Source of the DNA: Aporhodopirellula aestuarii
GTDB taxonomy: Bacteria; Planctomycetota; Planctomycetia; Pirellulales; Pirellulaceae
Direction of reading: 5' to 3'
Assembly: GCF_023701485.1 (NCBI RefSeq)
Contig: NZ_JAMQBK010000046.1
Coordinates: 62,001 to 126,000, forward strand
DNA: 64,000 nt
The notes beneath the pieces are model-generated. The model worked only from the letters and a program-made list of their open reading frames with translations, did not search any database and was not told the origin of the DNA. How positions within the stretch are numbered: the stretch's first letter is position 1; every line of letters begins with the position of its first letter. Shown one piece after another: positions 37,285-47,493 of the stretch. A program made the translations under genes and the position numbers.

Positions 37285-38748
37285 TTAACAGAAATTCTCG
37301 ATCACGCCGACTCCGTGCATCCCTTTGCGACGAAGCGACAAAGCAAGCGTTTCCACCTCGGGTGCTTTGGTCCGCTGCATGTCACGCACGATCAAAGCGG
37401 TATCACACAAGACGACGTCGGAGATCGAAGCGGCACCGCAATCAACGACCACGAGGTCAAATGATTTTTGCAGTCGAGCGAGGGTTTGACGCAGTTCTTC
37501 GGACTGAAACGGTGCTTCCCCGTTTCGCTCGAGTAGCGGTAGCAACGTTAGCGCGTCGGCTTCGGACGCAACCGCAATCTCTTCAAGCGGCGTGTTCCCA
37601 CGAACAGCATCCGGCCAACTGTGATCGAGATCGAGGTGCAGGTCGGTCGCGATCTTGACTCCCGTCCGATCAGCATCGACAAGTGCCACCCGCAATCCCG
37701 AAAACGCGACGCTCAGAGCCAAGCCGACCGCAACGGTCGAACGGCCTTCGCCTGATTTCGCGCTCGTGATGGCAATGGTGCGGAGCCCCTGCGATCGAGC
37801 GTTGGCTAAACGCGATGCGAGTTGTTCGGCGATCGATCCAGACAGGAACAGTTCATCGATCGTGGCGGGAACGACAAACTCGTCAACCTGCCACGCGGCA
37901 GTGAACGCATCCAGTTGCGGCGCGGGTTCTGGAGCGGGCTCGGCTTGAGGCTGTGTTTCGACCGATTCCTCAACCTTGGCCGTCACAACGGTCTTTTCAG
38001 CGACCGGGCTGTCTGCTTCCTTCGGAGCGGCCGTTTGTGCGGGTACCCGCGTGCTCGCAGGAGCAGCGGCTTGCTCCGGCGCAGTTTCTGGATGCGTCCC
38101 CTCCTCGTCGACGATGCGCGCCGTTGTCGACAAAATCATCACGTCAATGGACTGCGTGAACATCGCTTCGAGATCGCTTGCGGAGATACGAGCGTGCTCC
38201 ACCGCGGCCCTGGCTGACTCGGGTGTGCTATGTGGTGTTTCGATCGGCTCTGGATCTCCGCCGGGAGCTTCGGAGATCGGCTCGGGTCTGAGCCGTGGCT
38301 TCCAAGACGGTGCCGACGTGGCATCGGCGTGCCCAGCATCGATACGTATCTGTTGGGAGGTTTCTTCGTTTTCCAACCACATCGAACTGTTCTGCGTCAC
38401 AGACTGATCGAGCTCGAGCCCTGAACGCTGCGCCCGGTATCGCGGCGGAAGGTCTTCCTCGTAGAGATCACGTTCGCTCGACAATGCGATGCGGTTGGCA
38501 ACCGCGACCGCTTCGGTGGGTGATGTGTTAGTGGGAGCCGCTGGTTCGGATCCGCGACTGCGCCCCGCTGCGCGATCGAGCCTCAGCAATGCTTCGTCCA
38601 ACCGCCGCGAGGCCAGCACACTGGACTGGGTCATATTTTCCTGACCGATCCGGTCACGCAACGATTGTGGGTGAACGGCCGTCGCAATCGTCGGTTGGGA
38701 CACGGACGCGGCGCCCGTGGCACGGGTGGGTTCATTGGCGTGGGGCAT
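37285..38748 (-). CDS. CpsD/CapB-like P-loop ATPase with degenerate Walker A
   Basis: A 487-residue protein. Residues 1-310 are mostly disordered (Ala/Pro/Glu-rich). The C-terminal 180 residues have the fold of exopolysaccharide tyrosine-kinase/MinD-like ATPases: IAEQLASRLANARSQGLRTI, TIAITSAKSGEGRSTVAVGL, VALVDADRTGVKI (Walker A') and FDLVVVDCGAAS (Walker B region). The Walker A lysine of GEGKST is Arg here, and the usual DTPP of Walker B is DCGAA. There is no C-terminal Tyr cluster. So kinase activity is doubtful and a regulatory role in polysaccharide export is a guess. It follows the 38828-40333 gene closely on the same strand and is likely read with it. Confidence 0.75.
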   Translation of the reverse strand: MPHANEPTRATGAASVSQPTIATAVHPQSLRDRIGQENMTQSSVLASRRLDEALLRLDRAAGRSRGSEPAAPTNTSPTEAVAVANRIALSSERDLYEEDLPPRYRAQRSGLELDQSVTQNSSMWLENEETSQQIRIDAGHADATSAPSWKPRLRPEPISEAPGGDPEPIETPHSTPESARAAVEHARISASDLEAMFTQSIDVMILSTTARIVDEEGTHPETAPEQAAAPASTRVPAQTAAPKEADSPVAEKTVVTAKVEESVETQPQAEPAPEPAPQLDAFTAAWQVDEFVVPATIDELFLSGSIAEQLASRLANARSQGLRTIAITSAKSGEGRSTVAVGLALSVAFSGLRVALVDADRTGVKIATDLHLDLDHSWPDAVRGNTPLEEIAVASEADALTLLPLLERNGEAPFQSEELRQTLARLQKSFDLVVVDCGAASISDVVLCDTALIVRDMQRTKAPEVETLALSLRRKGMHGVGVIENFC

Positions 38749-38827
38749 GATGGGTCTCAAACGAAATTAACTTGAATGAGTCAGCGGAGAGGCGTCCGTG
38801 CTCGGATTCGGAATGATTCGATAGGTC

Positions 38828-40333
38828 TTAACGCAGGCCGTCCACGCGGGGATATCCATAAGTCGGCATGGCGACGCGAGCTTCAGGACTGACGGTGGAA
38901 TCCTCGGGACGAGCCGGGGTGGCACGTGCTTCCTGCCCTACCGGATTCCCCGACGCGGTATCGCCGGGCAACGCGAAACCGAAATCCGGTTCATCGGGCA
39001 AGTTTGTCATTCGCGTCCCCGTGGAGACTCCCGCCTCAGTCGGCTGAGCCGGTGAAACTGGCGCGGCGAATGATTCCGCATCGAGCGGCGGTAGGTACTG
39101 AGTCCAGTTCGTGATCGCGTCCGGCGTGCGGCTTTTCAAAATTTCAGGTTTCGCCGCAGCAACCGGTTCGTTCGGGTACCCCAACGACGTCTCAGGTTGC
39201 GATACAACCGGTGCTCCTTGAGCGAGACCGGCACGTGCGGCATCCATGCGGCGAATCTCTTCGTTGGCTGCCGCCGCGAGACTCGCACTCACGGCATCCA
39301 AACGAGAGGGATCGAAATCCGGTGTGTTCGTCGAACGGTGGCTGCTGAACTGCGGCGTTTGATCAACCGGCGCGTTCATGTCCGCCCCGTAGGGATTGCT
39401 CACGTCGTCACCAGGAAAATCCGGCATTCCGGGCTGAGAAACGTTCGCCATCGACGCCAACCGATGGTCAATCGGCGGTTGCGAAATCGCCGGGCTGTTA
39501 TCGGATGCAGGCTGCTGAATCATCTGGCTATTCGCCAACGGGTCACCAATGCGACCGGTCGCGATGGCTGAGGAACCGGGGCCGCGGTGGTGTTCGGCAG
39601 CACGTGGACGGTCCGCCAAACTCATGAACGGTTCGGACACGACGTCCGATTCGGCAATCCCCGAGAGCACTTCATCGTCACTCCAAGTCACATCCGCATC
39701 AGCGATCAAGTCGGCACCAGGATCGCTGGCTGTCTCTTCATTGCGAGGCATGAACACCGCAAATCCCGCAATCAGAACGAGGACCACCAAGAGGGCCTTT
39801 CGCGATGCGACATGTTCCAGCAGCGAGGAGTCCGATGACTCGTCTCCCCGTTCGAGCTTGTTCGTCGTTGGTTCGATTTTCGGCTCAACGGTCACCATGG
39901 GCTCAACGGTCATCATGGGCTCGTCGGCGACGGCGGGCTCATCCGGTACGTTGGGGAGCGATTCCGCGAACGACTTCGGTGTCGCGGCGGTTTTCGGTGA
40001 ACCCGTAACGGCGGGAAACGATCCTGATACAGGCAGCGTTTCGTTGGCCGCAGTGTTGATCGACGCCAGCGTGATCGATTCGCGAGACTCTCCCGATGAC
40101 TTCGAATCAAAATCATCGTCCGACGTGACTGCTGATGATGGTGTCGTCGCGACCTCGCCCGCGGCCTCATCTTCTGCGTCGCACGGATCGCGTTCGACGT
40201 CCGTCGGATCCAAATCCGGCAGGCGCAGCAAGGTCGGCGGCAACGCATCCGAAAAGGAGCTTCGGTTTGATTTGTTTTTGGTAGCACCGGGTCGATCCGG
40301 TGTCTTGCGTTTGGTTTCAGACGCGAGCGTCAT
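38828..40333 (-). CDS. Hypothetical single-pass membrane protein, disordered
   Basis: A 501-residue protein with no recognised domain. The N-terminal 175 residues are polar and low in order, with an imperfect repeat (EPMMTVEPMVTVEP) encoded by 18-bp tandem units at about 39881-39916. One membrane helix lies near 178-197 (ALLVVLVLIAGFAVFMP). The outer part (about 200-501) is Pro/Ser/Asp-rich with few hydrophobic segments. With the CpsD-like ATPase immediately downstream, it may be the membrane partner of that protein, comparable in layout to chain-length regulator and kinase pairs, but no Wzz motif was seen. Confidence 0.65.
   Translation of the reverse strand: MTLASETKRKTPDRPGATKNKSNRSSFSDALPPTLLRLPDLDPTDVERDPCDAEDEAAGEVATTPSSAVTSDDDFDSKSSGESRESITLASINTAANETLPVSGSFPAVTGSPKTAATPKSFAESLPNVPDEPAVADEPMMTVEPMVTVEPKIEPTTNKLERGDESSDSSLLEHVASRKALLVVLVLIAGFAVFMPRNEETASDPGADLIADADVTWSDDEVLSGIAESDVVSEPFMSLADRPRAAEHHRGPGSSAIATGRIGDPLANSQMIQQPASDNSPAISQPPIDHRLASMANVSQPGMPDFPGDDVSNPYGADMNAPVDQTPQFSSHRSTNTPDFDPSRLDAVSASLAAAANEEIRRMDAARAGLAQGAPVVSQPETSLGYPNEPVAAAKPEILKSRTPDAITNWTQYLPPLDAESFAAPVSPAQPTEAGVSTGTRMTNLPDEPDFGFALPGDTASGNPVGQEARATPARPEDSTVSPEARVAMPTYGYPRVDGLR
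39881..39916. repeat. 18-bp in-frame tandem repeat
   Basis: Two near-identical 18-base units (39881-39898 and 39899-39916) share ggctcaacggtca-cat, with a weaker third unit after them. They code for a repeated Met/Thr/Val/Glu/Pro segment in the cytoplasmic part of the membrane protein. Confidence 0.65.
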
Positions 40334-40620
40334 CGTTGCATCCCTGCATTTTGAAATGGATCGATTACGATCTTCCCCCCCATCGTCAGCATCGACCTAT
40401 CGGCGGCACGAGCTTGAGGATTATTCGGGATAGTGAAACTTTGACGCCGCTTGCAAGATGAAAACGGGCGCCGCGATGACGATGACACGTTTTTTTGGCG
40501 TGCTTTGCCCGTGGTGGTCGATTCGGATCGACTTTGCAAGAATGCTGCCGCAGCGTTCGCTTCGACTGTATTTCGTCATGGCCTCAATCCCCCCATTTTG
40601 CACAGAGTTCGTCACCGCCC
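40334..40620. other. Divergent intergenic region upstream of metG
   Basis: These 287 bases separate the minus-strand membrane protein from metG. Open frames run through it into metG, but their translation before the MetG start does not resemble the family. No T-box leader or other riboswitch was recognised. Confidence 0.4.
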
Positions 40621-42666
40621 ATGCCGCGTCGCCTACTCGTCACCGCCGCGTTGCCCTACGCCAACGGTCCCATCCACATCGGGCACCTCGTCGAATACTT
40701 GCAAACGGACATCTGGGTCCGCTTTCAAAAGCTCCGCGGGAACCGCTGCCTCTATATTTGTGCTGACGACACTCACGGCACGGCGATCATGATCCGGGCT
40801 CGCAAAGAGTGCCGCAGCGAACTGGAACTAATCGCCGAAATGAGCGAATCGCACCAGCGAGATTTCGCCGGTTTCGGAATCGAGTTCGATAACTACGGCA
40901 GCACGCACAGCGACGAGAACCGCAAGATCTGCGGTCAGTTCTGGCAATCACTGCGTTCGGCCGATCTTGTCGTCGAACGGACCGTCGAGCAGCTTTACGA
41001 CCCTGAAGCCGAAACGTTTCTCGCCGACCGTTTCGTCCGTGGTACTTGCCCGAAATGCGGCCGTACCGATCAGGCGGGCGACAACTGCACGTGCGGTCAC
41101 ACCTACAACCCGACCGATCTGATCAATCCCGTCAGCACACTCAGCGGAGCGACTCCGGTCCTGCGTGAGTCGGCTCACCTGTTCGTGGAACTCGAAAAAC
41201 TGCACGGGTTCCTCAACGAGTGGGTCGCCAACTCAGGTGCTCTCCAGAGCGAAACGGCAAACTACCTCAAAGGTCACTTCCTCGCCGACGACTTGCGTGA
41301 TTGGGACATCAGCCGACCGGCACCGTACTTCGGCTTCGAGATCCCAGATTCACCGGGCAACTATTGGTACGTCTGGTTCGATGCGCCGATCGGATACATC
41401 GCCAGCACACAGCAATGGTGCGACAAGCACGGCGAAAAACTCGAAGATTGGTGGAAGAGCGATGATTGCGAAGTCCACCACTTCATCGGCAAAGACATCA
41501 CTTACTTTCACACGCTGTTTTGGCCGGGAATGCTCAAGACGGCCGGCTACTCGCTGCCAACGAAGGTGCACATTCACGGATTCCTGAACGTCAACGGCAT
41601 GAAGATGTCCAAGCGTGACGGAACGCTGGTCAAAGCGGAAACGTTCCTCAAACACATCGACCCGGCGGCGCTGCGTTACTTCTACGCATCCAAGCTCTCC
41701 TCGCGCGTCGAGGATCTCGACCTGTCACTGACGGAGTTCGTTGACAAAGTCAACTCGGACCTAGTGGGCAAAGTCGTCAACCTCGCCAGCCGTGTGGGTA
41801 AGTTCGCCGGGCAAACCGGACTTTCGGAAACCTACCCTGACGACGGTGGCTTGTTTGAGAAGGCCGCCGCGACGGGCGATGCGATCGCGGAAGCGTATGA
41901 GCAATGCGAATACGCCAAAGCGATGCGATTGATCATGGAACTCGCCGACGCGGCCAACCCGTTTGTCGAACACGCCCGTCCTTGGGAGATGAAGAAGGAC
42001 GCCGAGCGAACCGACGAACTGCGTGACGTCTGCACGGTGGCGCTAAACCTGTTCCGTCAGCTCGCTGTTTACCTCGCGCCGGTACTGCCCTCCTTGGCGG
42101 CCGCCTGCGGTGAACTTTTAGATGATCCCATTGTGTCATGGGAACAAAGTCAGACGCCGTTGGTCGGTCGCGGCGTTAACAAATTCAAACGAATGATGGA
42201 CCGAGTCCAACTAGAGAACCTCGAAAAGATGATTGAAGAAAGCAAAGCCGAAGCCGCCGCCGATGCGGACGTCGTCGACTCGCCCGCGACGACCTACAAC
42301 GACAGCGACCAGCCTCTCAAAGATGAGCCGATCGCTGACGAAATTACGATCGATGATTTCATGAAAGTCGACTTGCGGGTCGCGCGTGTGATCACCGCCG
42401 AACACGTGCCCGAAGCCAACAAACTGCTCAAGCTAACGCTTAGCCTTGGTGGCGATGAAACCCGCCAAGTCTTCGCGGGAATCAAAGCCGCCTACGAGCC
42501 CGAAAAACTGGTCGGACGTTTGGTCGTGATGGTCGCCAACCTGCAACCACGCAAAATGCGTTTCGGCCTTAGCGAAGGCATGGTCACCGCCGCCGGACCT
42601 GGCGGCGCAGAAGTCTTCGTGCTGGGCATCGATGAAGGTGCAGTCCCCGGACAACGGGTCCACTAG
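40621..42666 (+). CDS. metG: Methionyl-tRNA synthetase, with C-terminal tRNA-binding domain
   Basis: Charges tRNA-Met with methionine using ATP. The 681-residue protein starts [16 protein letters not shown] and holds the HIGH motif as [10 protein letters not shown] (about 13), a zinc knuckle [17 protein letters not shown] (about 143-159), and the KMSKS loop GMKMSKRDG (about 327). The anticodon-binding helical domain is at about 390-530. A C-terminal EMAPII/Trbp111-type domain (about 575-681) begins [16 protein letters not shown] and ends with a [15 protein letters not shown] segment, as in dimeric MetRS. ATG 40621 gives the expected N-terminus. Confidence 0.95.
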   Translation: MPRRLLVTAALPYANGPIHIGHLVEYLQTDIWVRFQKLRGNRCLYICADDTHGTAIMIRARKECRSELELIAEMSESHQRDFAGFGIEFDNYGSTHSDENRKICGQFWQSLRSADLVVERTVEQLYDPEAETFLADRFVRGTCPKCGRTDQAGDNCTCGHTYNPTDLINPVSTLSGATPVLRESAHLFVELEKLHGFLNEWVANSGALQSETANYLKGHFLADDLRDWDISRPAPYFGFEIPDSPGNYWYVWFDAPIGYIASTQQWCDKHGEKLEDWWKSDDCEVHHFIGKDITYFHTLFWPGMLKTAGYSLPTKVHIHGFLNVNGMKMSKRDGTLVKAETFLKHIDPAALRYFYASKLSSRVEDLDLSLTEFVDKVNSDLVGKVVNLASRVGKFAGQTGLSETYPDDGGLFEKAAATGDAIAEAYEQCEYAKAMRLIMELADAANPFVEHARPWEMKKDAERTDELRDVCTVALNLFRQLAVYLAPVLPSLAAACGELLDDPIVSWEQSQTPLVGRGVNKFKRMMDRVQLENLEKMIEESKAEAAADADVVDSPATTYNDSDQPLKDEPIADEITIDDFMKVDLRVARVITAEHVPEANKLLKLTLSLGGDETRQVFAGIKAAYEPEKLVGRLVVMVANLQPRKMRFGLSEGMVTAAGPGGAEVFVLGIDEGAVPGQRVH

Positions 42667-42884
42667 TCCCGCGCCGGCAGTCTCCATGCGATCGGGACGC
42701 CACGGTGCAACCCGCGTGGACAAGCGATTTCTCGGCAGTCCAAGGAGTGACGCCGCCTGCATCTCAAGAATCCGACTCGTTTCCGTCTGCGAGTTCGGAA
42801 TGAAGCGAGCCGAAGGCAGACACGTGCGGCGTGCACGGCCTGCCGTCGGCTGTTCGGCATCTTTCAACCTTGGGTTTGAAGCAC

Positions 42885-44588
42885 GTGAGCGAAACTCCCA
42901 CCAACATTGCAATCGTCCACTGTCATTTTGAAACCGGTGGCGTGACCGGCGTGGTCCAGAATCATGTCGAGTGCTTACGTTCGGGCAAAGAACGCGAATC
43001 GATCGGCAAGATCGTGCTGCTGTCGGGCAAACGGGTCTCCGGAATCCGCAAATCCACTCTCGCTCACGCCGACGCGATCCAAATCCCTGAACTCGACTAC
43101 GACGCAGTCGGGACGGACGCCTTGCGAGAACCCTCACAATCGCAAAATGGGGACACACAATTAAACGCGTCCTCTTTTGAGCGAATCAAGGGGTTTCAAA
43201 GAACGCAGGCAACCCACGGTTCGGTCGCTGGACAGCGTCTCTTTGAACTAGTCGACGCGACGCTGCGCAGCGCGGGACTGAAACCAGAAGACTCGGTCAT
43301 CCATTGGCACAATCACAGCCTCGGTAAGAATGCCGCCGCGCCGTTTGCGATCACGCATCTGGCGAACGCGGGCTGGCGGCTGCTTTTGCAAATTCACGAC
43401 TTTGCCGAAGACCAACGCCCCGAGAACGTCCATCACTTGATTCAGCAAACCGGAGCCACCCGTTCGTCAACACTGGATGCGATCTTGTACCCGACGCATC
43501 CGAACATCGCCTACGCTTGCTTGACCAAGGGTGACGCAGAAGTGCTGCAGGCGCGGGGCATCGACGCTTCGCGAGTCACGACGATCCCCAACAGCGTACG
43601 GTTGCCGCCCGGTGAGATGTCCGACCGTGAAACGGCGATGGCTAAAGTTGCAGAGGTGTTCTCCGTCGATGCGTCAAGCCGCTGGGTCTTGTACCCCGTC
43701 CGTGGCATCCGCAGAAAGAATGTCGGCGAGTTCGTGCTGCTCTGCCAGCTATTGCCGAAAGGATACGTCGGCGCGCTGACGCTCAAACCGGACACGGAGC
43801 TGGAATCCGAATCTTACGAAAGATGGCACACGCTCGCGAAGACTTACGTTCCCGACATCATCTTTGATGCCGCTCACGACGAACGGATCACTTACGCGGA
43901 CAATCTTTCGGCCTGCCACTGCGTTTTATCGACTAGCGTCGCCGAAGGATTCGGCATGGCGTTTTTGGAACCTTGGCTGGCATCGCGGAAAGTGGTCGCG
44001 AGAAACCTGCCGTCGGTGACCTCCGATTTTTCGGCCGAAGGAGTGCACCAACCGGACTTGTACGACGGCGTGTGGATTCCCGGTGACGCCGACTGGATCG
44101 CTAAAGTAGACCGCCAATGGAAACAAGCGTACGGGGAAGCCTGGGCGTTACTGCCCGAACCATTTCGGCCTCAGGAACGCCTCGTCAAACAGACCGGGGG
44201 ATGCGTCGACGCGGTGGATTTCGCACGTCTGCTACCGTCCGAGCAAATCAACACCATCCGCCGCATCGCAGAGGACGCCGCTTTTGGCGAGCAGGTTAAA
44301 AAGCTGAACGCCCGATTGATCGAATCGATTGTCGCGGAAGCTCCTGCGGACTTGATAGAATCCAACCGCGAAACGATTGCGTCCCGGTATCGACCTGACG
44401 TCCAGTGCTCGATACTCACCAACGCGTATCAATCGTTGACTTCTCAGCAGGCCAATCAAACGAGTGATTCCCCAGACAATCTAAATCCGACCACCGACGC
44501 CAGGATGATCGATTTAGTAGCTAGCTCGCACCCGTTTTATCCCTGCCGCGTTGAAGGGCATCCCGTCGCAACGCTGGTATCCGAATAA
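42885..44588 (+). CDS. GT-B glycosyltransferase (GT4-like)
   Basis: A 567-residue predicted glycosyltransferase. The N-terminal Rossmann domain opens with IAIVHCHFETGGVTGVVQNH, the usual nucleotide-sugar GT4 start with a Gly-rich loop. The C-terminal domain has PYPVRGIRRKNVGE-like sequence (actual VLYPVRGIRRKNV) and the E-x7-E region VAEGFGMAFLEPWLASRKVV near 350-370. The linker IPNSVRLPPG is typical. Acceptor and sugar are unknown. GTG at 42885 (MSETPTN) was chosen over GTG 42831. The alcohol dehydrogenase gene starts 26 bases downstream, so the two are probably one operon, perhaps in polyol or sugar-glycoside synthesis. Confidence 0.75.
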   Translation: MSETPTNIAIVHCHFETGGVTGVVQNHVECLRSGKERESIGKIVLLSGKRVSGIRKSTLAHADAIQIPELDYDAVGTDALREPSQSQNGDTQLNASSFERIKGFQRTQATHGSVAGQRLFELVDATLRSAGLKPEDSVIHWHNHSLGKNAAAPFAITHLANAGWRLLLQIHDFAEDQRPENVHHLIQQTGATRSSTLDAILYPTHPNIAYACLTKGDAEVLQARGIDASRVTTIPNSVRLPPGEMSDRETAMAKVAEVFSVDASSRWVLYPVRGIRRKNVGEFVLLCQLLPKGYVGALTLKPDTELESESYERWHTLAKTYVPDIIFDAAHDERITYADNLSACHCVLSTSVAEGFGMAFLEPWLASRKVVARNLPSVTSDFSAEGVHQPDLYDGVWIPGDADWIAKVDRQWKQAYGEAWALLPEPFRPQERLVKQTGGCVDAVDFARLLPSEQINTIRRIAEDAAFGEQVKKLNARLIESIVAEAPADLIESNRETIASRYRPDVQCSILTNAYQSLTSQQANQTSDSPDNLNPTTDARMIDLVASSHPFYPCRVEGHPVATLVSE

Positions 44589-44614
44589 ATCGCCTCCCCC
44601 CATCGAGACCCACC

Positions 44615-45652
44615 ATGAAAGCTTTGTTGCTGACCGAATACAAAAAGATGCAATGCACGGACGTCGATGAGCCCGCCGTCGGCCCTGACGACGTCTTGGT
44701 ACAGGTTGAAGCGTGTGGCATTTGCGGCAGCGACATTCATGGATACGACGGCAGTACCGGCCGCCGGATTCCACCGCTCGTGATGGGACATGAAGCCGCC
44801 GGGATCGTGGTCGCCACCGGCGAGAACGTCACCGACTTGCCCAACGGCAGCCGCGTCACGTTTGATTCGATGGTGTCGTGCGGCCATTGCCACTTCTGCA
44901 ACGATGGCCACCAAAACCTGTGCGACAATCGACTCGTCTTGGGCGTTTCGTGCGGCGACTATCGTCGCCACGGCGCGTTTGCAGAACGGATCTCGGTGCC
45001 ACGCCGGATCGTGTATCAATTGCCTGATTCGCTGCCATTCGAACACGCCGCGTTGGTGGAAGCGGTCAGTGTCGCCGTTCATGCCGCCGCAGTCACACCG
45101 ATCCGATTGGGCGATACGGCGGTCGTTGTGGGCGCCGGCATGATCGGACTGCTGACCTTGCAGGCGGCCAAGGCCGCGGGTGCTACTCGCGTGATCGCGG
45201 TTGACTTAAACGACAAACGCCTCGAAACCGCGAAGAAACTCGGAGCCACCGACACGCTCCGCGGTGATCAAGTCGATGTTCCCAAAACGATCCGCGAATT
45301 GACTGGCGGTCGCGGTGCGGATGTCGCTTTCGAAGTCGTGGGCGCCACCCCGACGGTGACCACGGCGATCGAATCGGTTCGCAAAGGCGGTGCCGTCACT
45401 CTTGTTGGAAACATCTCGCCAAAGATCGAACTGCCGCTGCAGTCGGTCGTGACCCGCGAGATTCGGCTACAGGGAACCTGCGGTTGCAACGGCGAATACC
45501 CACAATGCATCGATCTGATGAACCGTGGCATCATCAACGTCGAGCCGTTGATCACGGCAAAGATCGCCCTCGCTGACGGCCCCCAATGGTTCGAACGCCT
45601 GTACGCCGGCGATGCCGAGCAAATGAAAGTGGTGATCTGCCCTAACGCGTGA
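44615..45652 (+). CDS. Zinc-dependent medium-chain alcohol/polyol dehydrogenase
   Basis: A 345-residue MDR enzyme that oxidises a secondary alcohol with NAD(P). The catalytic zinc site is ACGICGSDIHGYDG (Cys) and MGHEAAGIV (His, Glu). The structural zinc loop is SCGHCHFCNDGHQNLC with all four cysteines. The Rossmann motif is VVGAGMIGLLTLQAAKAAG. It is nearest in pattern to sorbitol, galactitol-phosphate or threonine dehydrogenases; the sequence does not decide among these. Its 3' end overlaps that of the opposite-strand lipid kinase gene by 11 bases. Confidence 0.88.
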   Translation: MKALLLTEYKKMQCTDVDEPAVGPDDVLVQVEACGICGSDIHGYDGSTGRRIPPLVMGHEAAGIVVATGENVTDLPNGSRVTFDSMVSCGHCHFCNDGHQNLCDNRLVLGVSCGDYRRHGAFAERISVPRRIVYQLPDSLPFEHAALVEAVSVAVHAAAVTPIRLGDTAVVVGAGMIGLLTLQAAKAAGATRVIAVDLNDKRLETAKKLGATDTLRGDQVDVPKTIRELTGGRGADVAFEVVGATPTVTTAIESVRKGGAVTLVGNISPKIELPLQSVVTREIRLQGTCGCNGEYPQCIDLMNRGIINVEPLITAKIALADGPQWFERLYAGDAEQMKVVICPNA

Positions 45653-46541
45653 AGTCGGGGCCGACAAACATCTTGATCGCTGCCGGGACGACCTCGAATT
45701 CGATCGGTTCCTTGTCAATCACTTCCCCGTCGAGCGTGAATCGCATCGGCGGATCGGACTGCAACCGGATCCGTTTTGCTTTGCGAAAGATGACCTGATC
45801 GCACTCGAGGAACTTGCCGAGCAGGTTCCCGGAGACAATTTCGACCATGTCCATCAATCCACCGTCGCGAATGATTACGACATCAAACATGCCGTCCGAG
45901 GGAGAGGCTAGCGGGGCGACCTCGATGCGTCCCGCGTTGGTTTTGCCGTTGGCGATCAACACCGCCCAAGAATCGAGCTGCTCGAACGACTCGCCGTCGA
46001 TTTCGGCATCCAAGCGATAACTCTCCATATCGGCGAGCACACCGACGGCACCGCGCACGTAACAAAACGCACCCCACCTCGCCTTAACCTCATCGGTTAA
46101 TTCTTCCGACACGCGAACACAATTCCCGCCGGCGGCCACGTTGGAATAGAATCGCTCGATACCTTCACCGCGAATCTGGACCACGTCCACCGGAACCGCT
46201 TCGCCATCGAGAAACAAGCGAGCGGCTTCTTCAATTTCCTCGGGAATCGTGAGCGTTCCCGCGAAATCGTTGGCTGTCCCCAAAGGCACGATCGACATCT
46301 GCGGGCGTTCGCCCGGATCAAATTGCATCAGTTCATTGACGACGGTGTGCACGGTCCCGTCGCCCCCTGCCGCGATCACGTGGTCGCCACCGCGATCAAC
46401 AAAATCACGCAGCGCCGCGGTCACATCCACATCGCGAGTCAGTTCCAAATAGGTCGCGTGATGCCCTCGCAGTTGCGAACGCAATGCGTCCATTTGCGCA
46501 GCCTTCCCCGAACCCCCGTTCCAAATCACGAACATTGCCAT
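45642..46541 (-). CDS. YegS/DAGK-family lipid kinase
   Basis: A 299-residue diacylglycerol-kinase-like enzyme, expected to phosphorylate a lipid hydroxyl with ATP. Motifs are FVIWNGGSGKAAQMD (start of catalytic domain), VIAAGGDGTVHTVVNEL (the GGDGT nucleotide loop), IVPLGTANDFAGTL, and the second-domain segments AAGGNCVRVSEEL and FTLDGEVID. The ATG at 46541 comes two bases after the stop of the PAP2 gene, with AGAAG about 8 bases upstream; GTG 46547 is possible. Being coupled to a PAP2 phosphatase suggests a lipid phosphorylation-dephosphorylation pair. Confidence 0.88.
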   Translation of the reverse strand: MAMFVIWNGGSGKAAQMDALRSQLRGHHATYLELTRDVDVTAALRDFVDRGGDHVIAAGGDGTVHTVVNELMQFDPGERPQMSIVPLGTANDFAGTLTIPEEIEEAARLFLDGEAVPVDVVQIRGEGIERFYSNVAAGGNCVRVSEELTDEVKARWGAFCYVRGAVGVLADMESYRLDAEIDGESFEQLDSWAVLIANGKTNAGRIEVAPLASPSDGMFDVVIIRDGGLMDMVEIVSGNLLGKFLECDQVIFRKAKRIRLQSDPPMRFTLDGEVIDKEPIEFEVVPAAIKMFVGPDFTR

Positions 46542-46543
46542 GA

Positions 46544-47275
46544 TCACTTCTGCGTTTCAATTTTCCGAACCGGGATCGCACGCGCGATCAACCAACACAG
46601 CAACGCCCAAACCAAACCGGCGGCCCACCCCGCGAACACATCCGTTGGGTAATGCACGCCCATGTAGACGCGACTGACTCCGACTAAGAACGTCAACAAG
46701 ACGGCGACGGAGATCACATAGACACGAATCCAAAAATGCCTGAGCACCGGCGCGATCAACGCCGCCAACGTCAAATAAACGACCGCGGACATCATCGAGT
46801 GTCCGCTCGGAAAACTGCTCGTGTAAACATGCGAAAGATGGGGAACGATGTCGGGACGTGGACGCGAGAACCATCCCTTGAGCACCAAACTCACCCCGAT
46901 ACCACCGAGAGTAGAAACCAACAACACGCCGAGCAATCTGTACGAATGATTGATCGCCAAGAAACCAGCCGACGCCACGATAGCGATCAATAACACCGGG
47001 ATTCCACCGAGTCCTGTCAGATCACGCCCAGCCTCGGCGAGCCAAGCCGGACCGATCGGACTTCCAAGATTTTCGCTCTGACGCAGGTTTTTGACCGCCC
47101 AACGATCAAACGTGTCCGTATCCCCTTCGAGTACTTCTCCTGCTAGCTCGACAAAACCCCAACTCACCAGCACGACCGTTAGCAAACCCAACAGCACGAT
47201 CGGCTCGCGTCCACGGACAAACCAAATGGCGCGAACGAGCATCGACGGCGAATGATCTTGATTGATTGATTCCAT
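46544..47275 (-). CDS. PAP2 superfamily membrane phosphatase
   Basis: A 243-residue integral membrane acid phosphatase, probably acting on phosphatidate or undecaprenyl diphosphate on the outer face of the membrane. The three catalytic motifs are KGWFSRPRPD (KxxxxxxRP), SSFPSGHSMMSAV (PSGH) and GVSRVYMGVHYPTDVFAG (SRx5HxxxD). Six membrane helices are visible (such as EPIVLLGLLTVVLVSWGFV and VLLIAIVASAGFLAI). ATG 47275 (MESINQDHSP) was chosen over the longer frame to 47353. It leads the two-gene unit with the lipid kinase. Confidence 0.9.
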   Translation of the reverse strand: MESINQDHSPSMLVRAIWFVRGREPIVLLGLLTVVLVSWGFVELAGEVLEGDTDTFDRWAVKNLRQSENLGSPIGPAWLAEAGRDLTGLGGIPVLLIAIVASAGFLAINHSYRLLGVLLVSTLGGIGVSLVLKGWFSRPRPDIVPHLSHVYTSSFPSGHSMMSAVVYLTLAALIAPVLRHFWIRVYVISVAVLLTFLVGVSRVYMGVHYPTDVFAGWAAGLVWALLCWLIARAIPVRKIETQK

Positions 47276-47493
47276 GTCGCGGTAGAATCTGCAATCCGTG
47301 TGCCGGTCGCCGACACACTCATTGCGGATCGTCAACCGCCCGCGATCTGTCAAGCTGCGTAGGAGGTCCCGCGAGGATGCAATCGCCCCCTCCGATCAAC
47401 ATCCCGCCCACCCGACCGCATCGCCTTGCCGATCGGACGCGGCATGATATCGTGTACGATTCACTGAGCGTTTCGCCTCCGCCCGAGTTTTTC

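Noticed and set aside
47266-47493. N-terminal extension of the radical SAM gene
   Set aside because: The upstream part is Pro/Arg/Cys-rich, without similarity to the family, and overlaps the 5' end of the opposite PAP2 gene.
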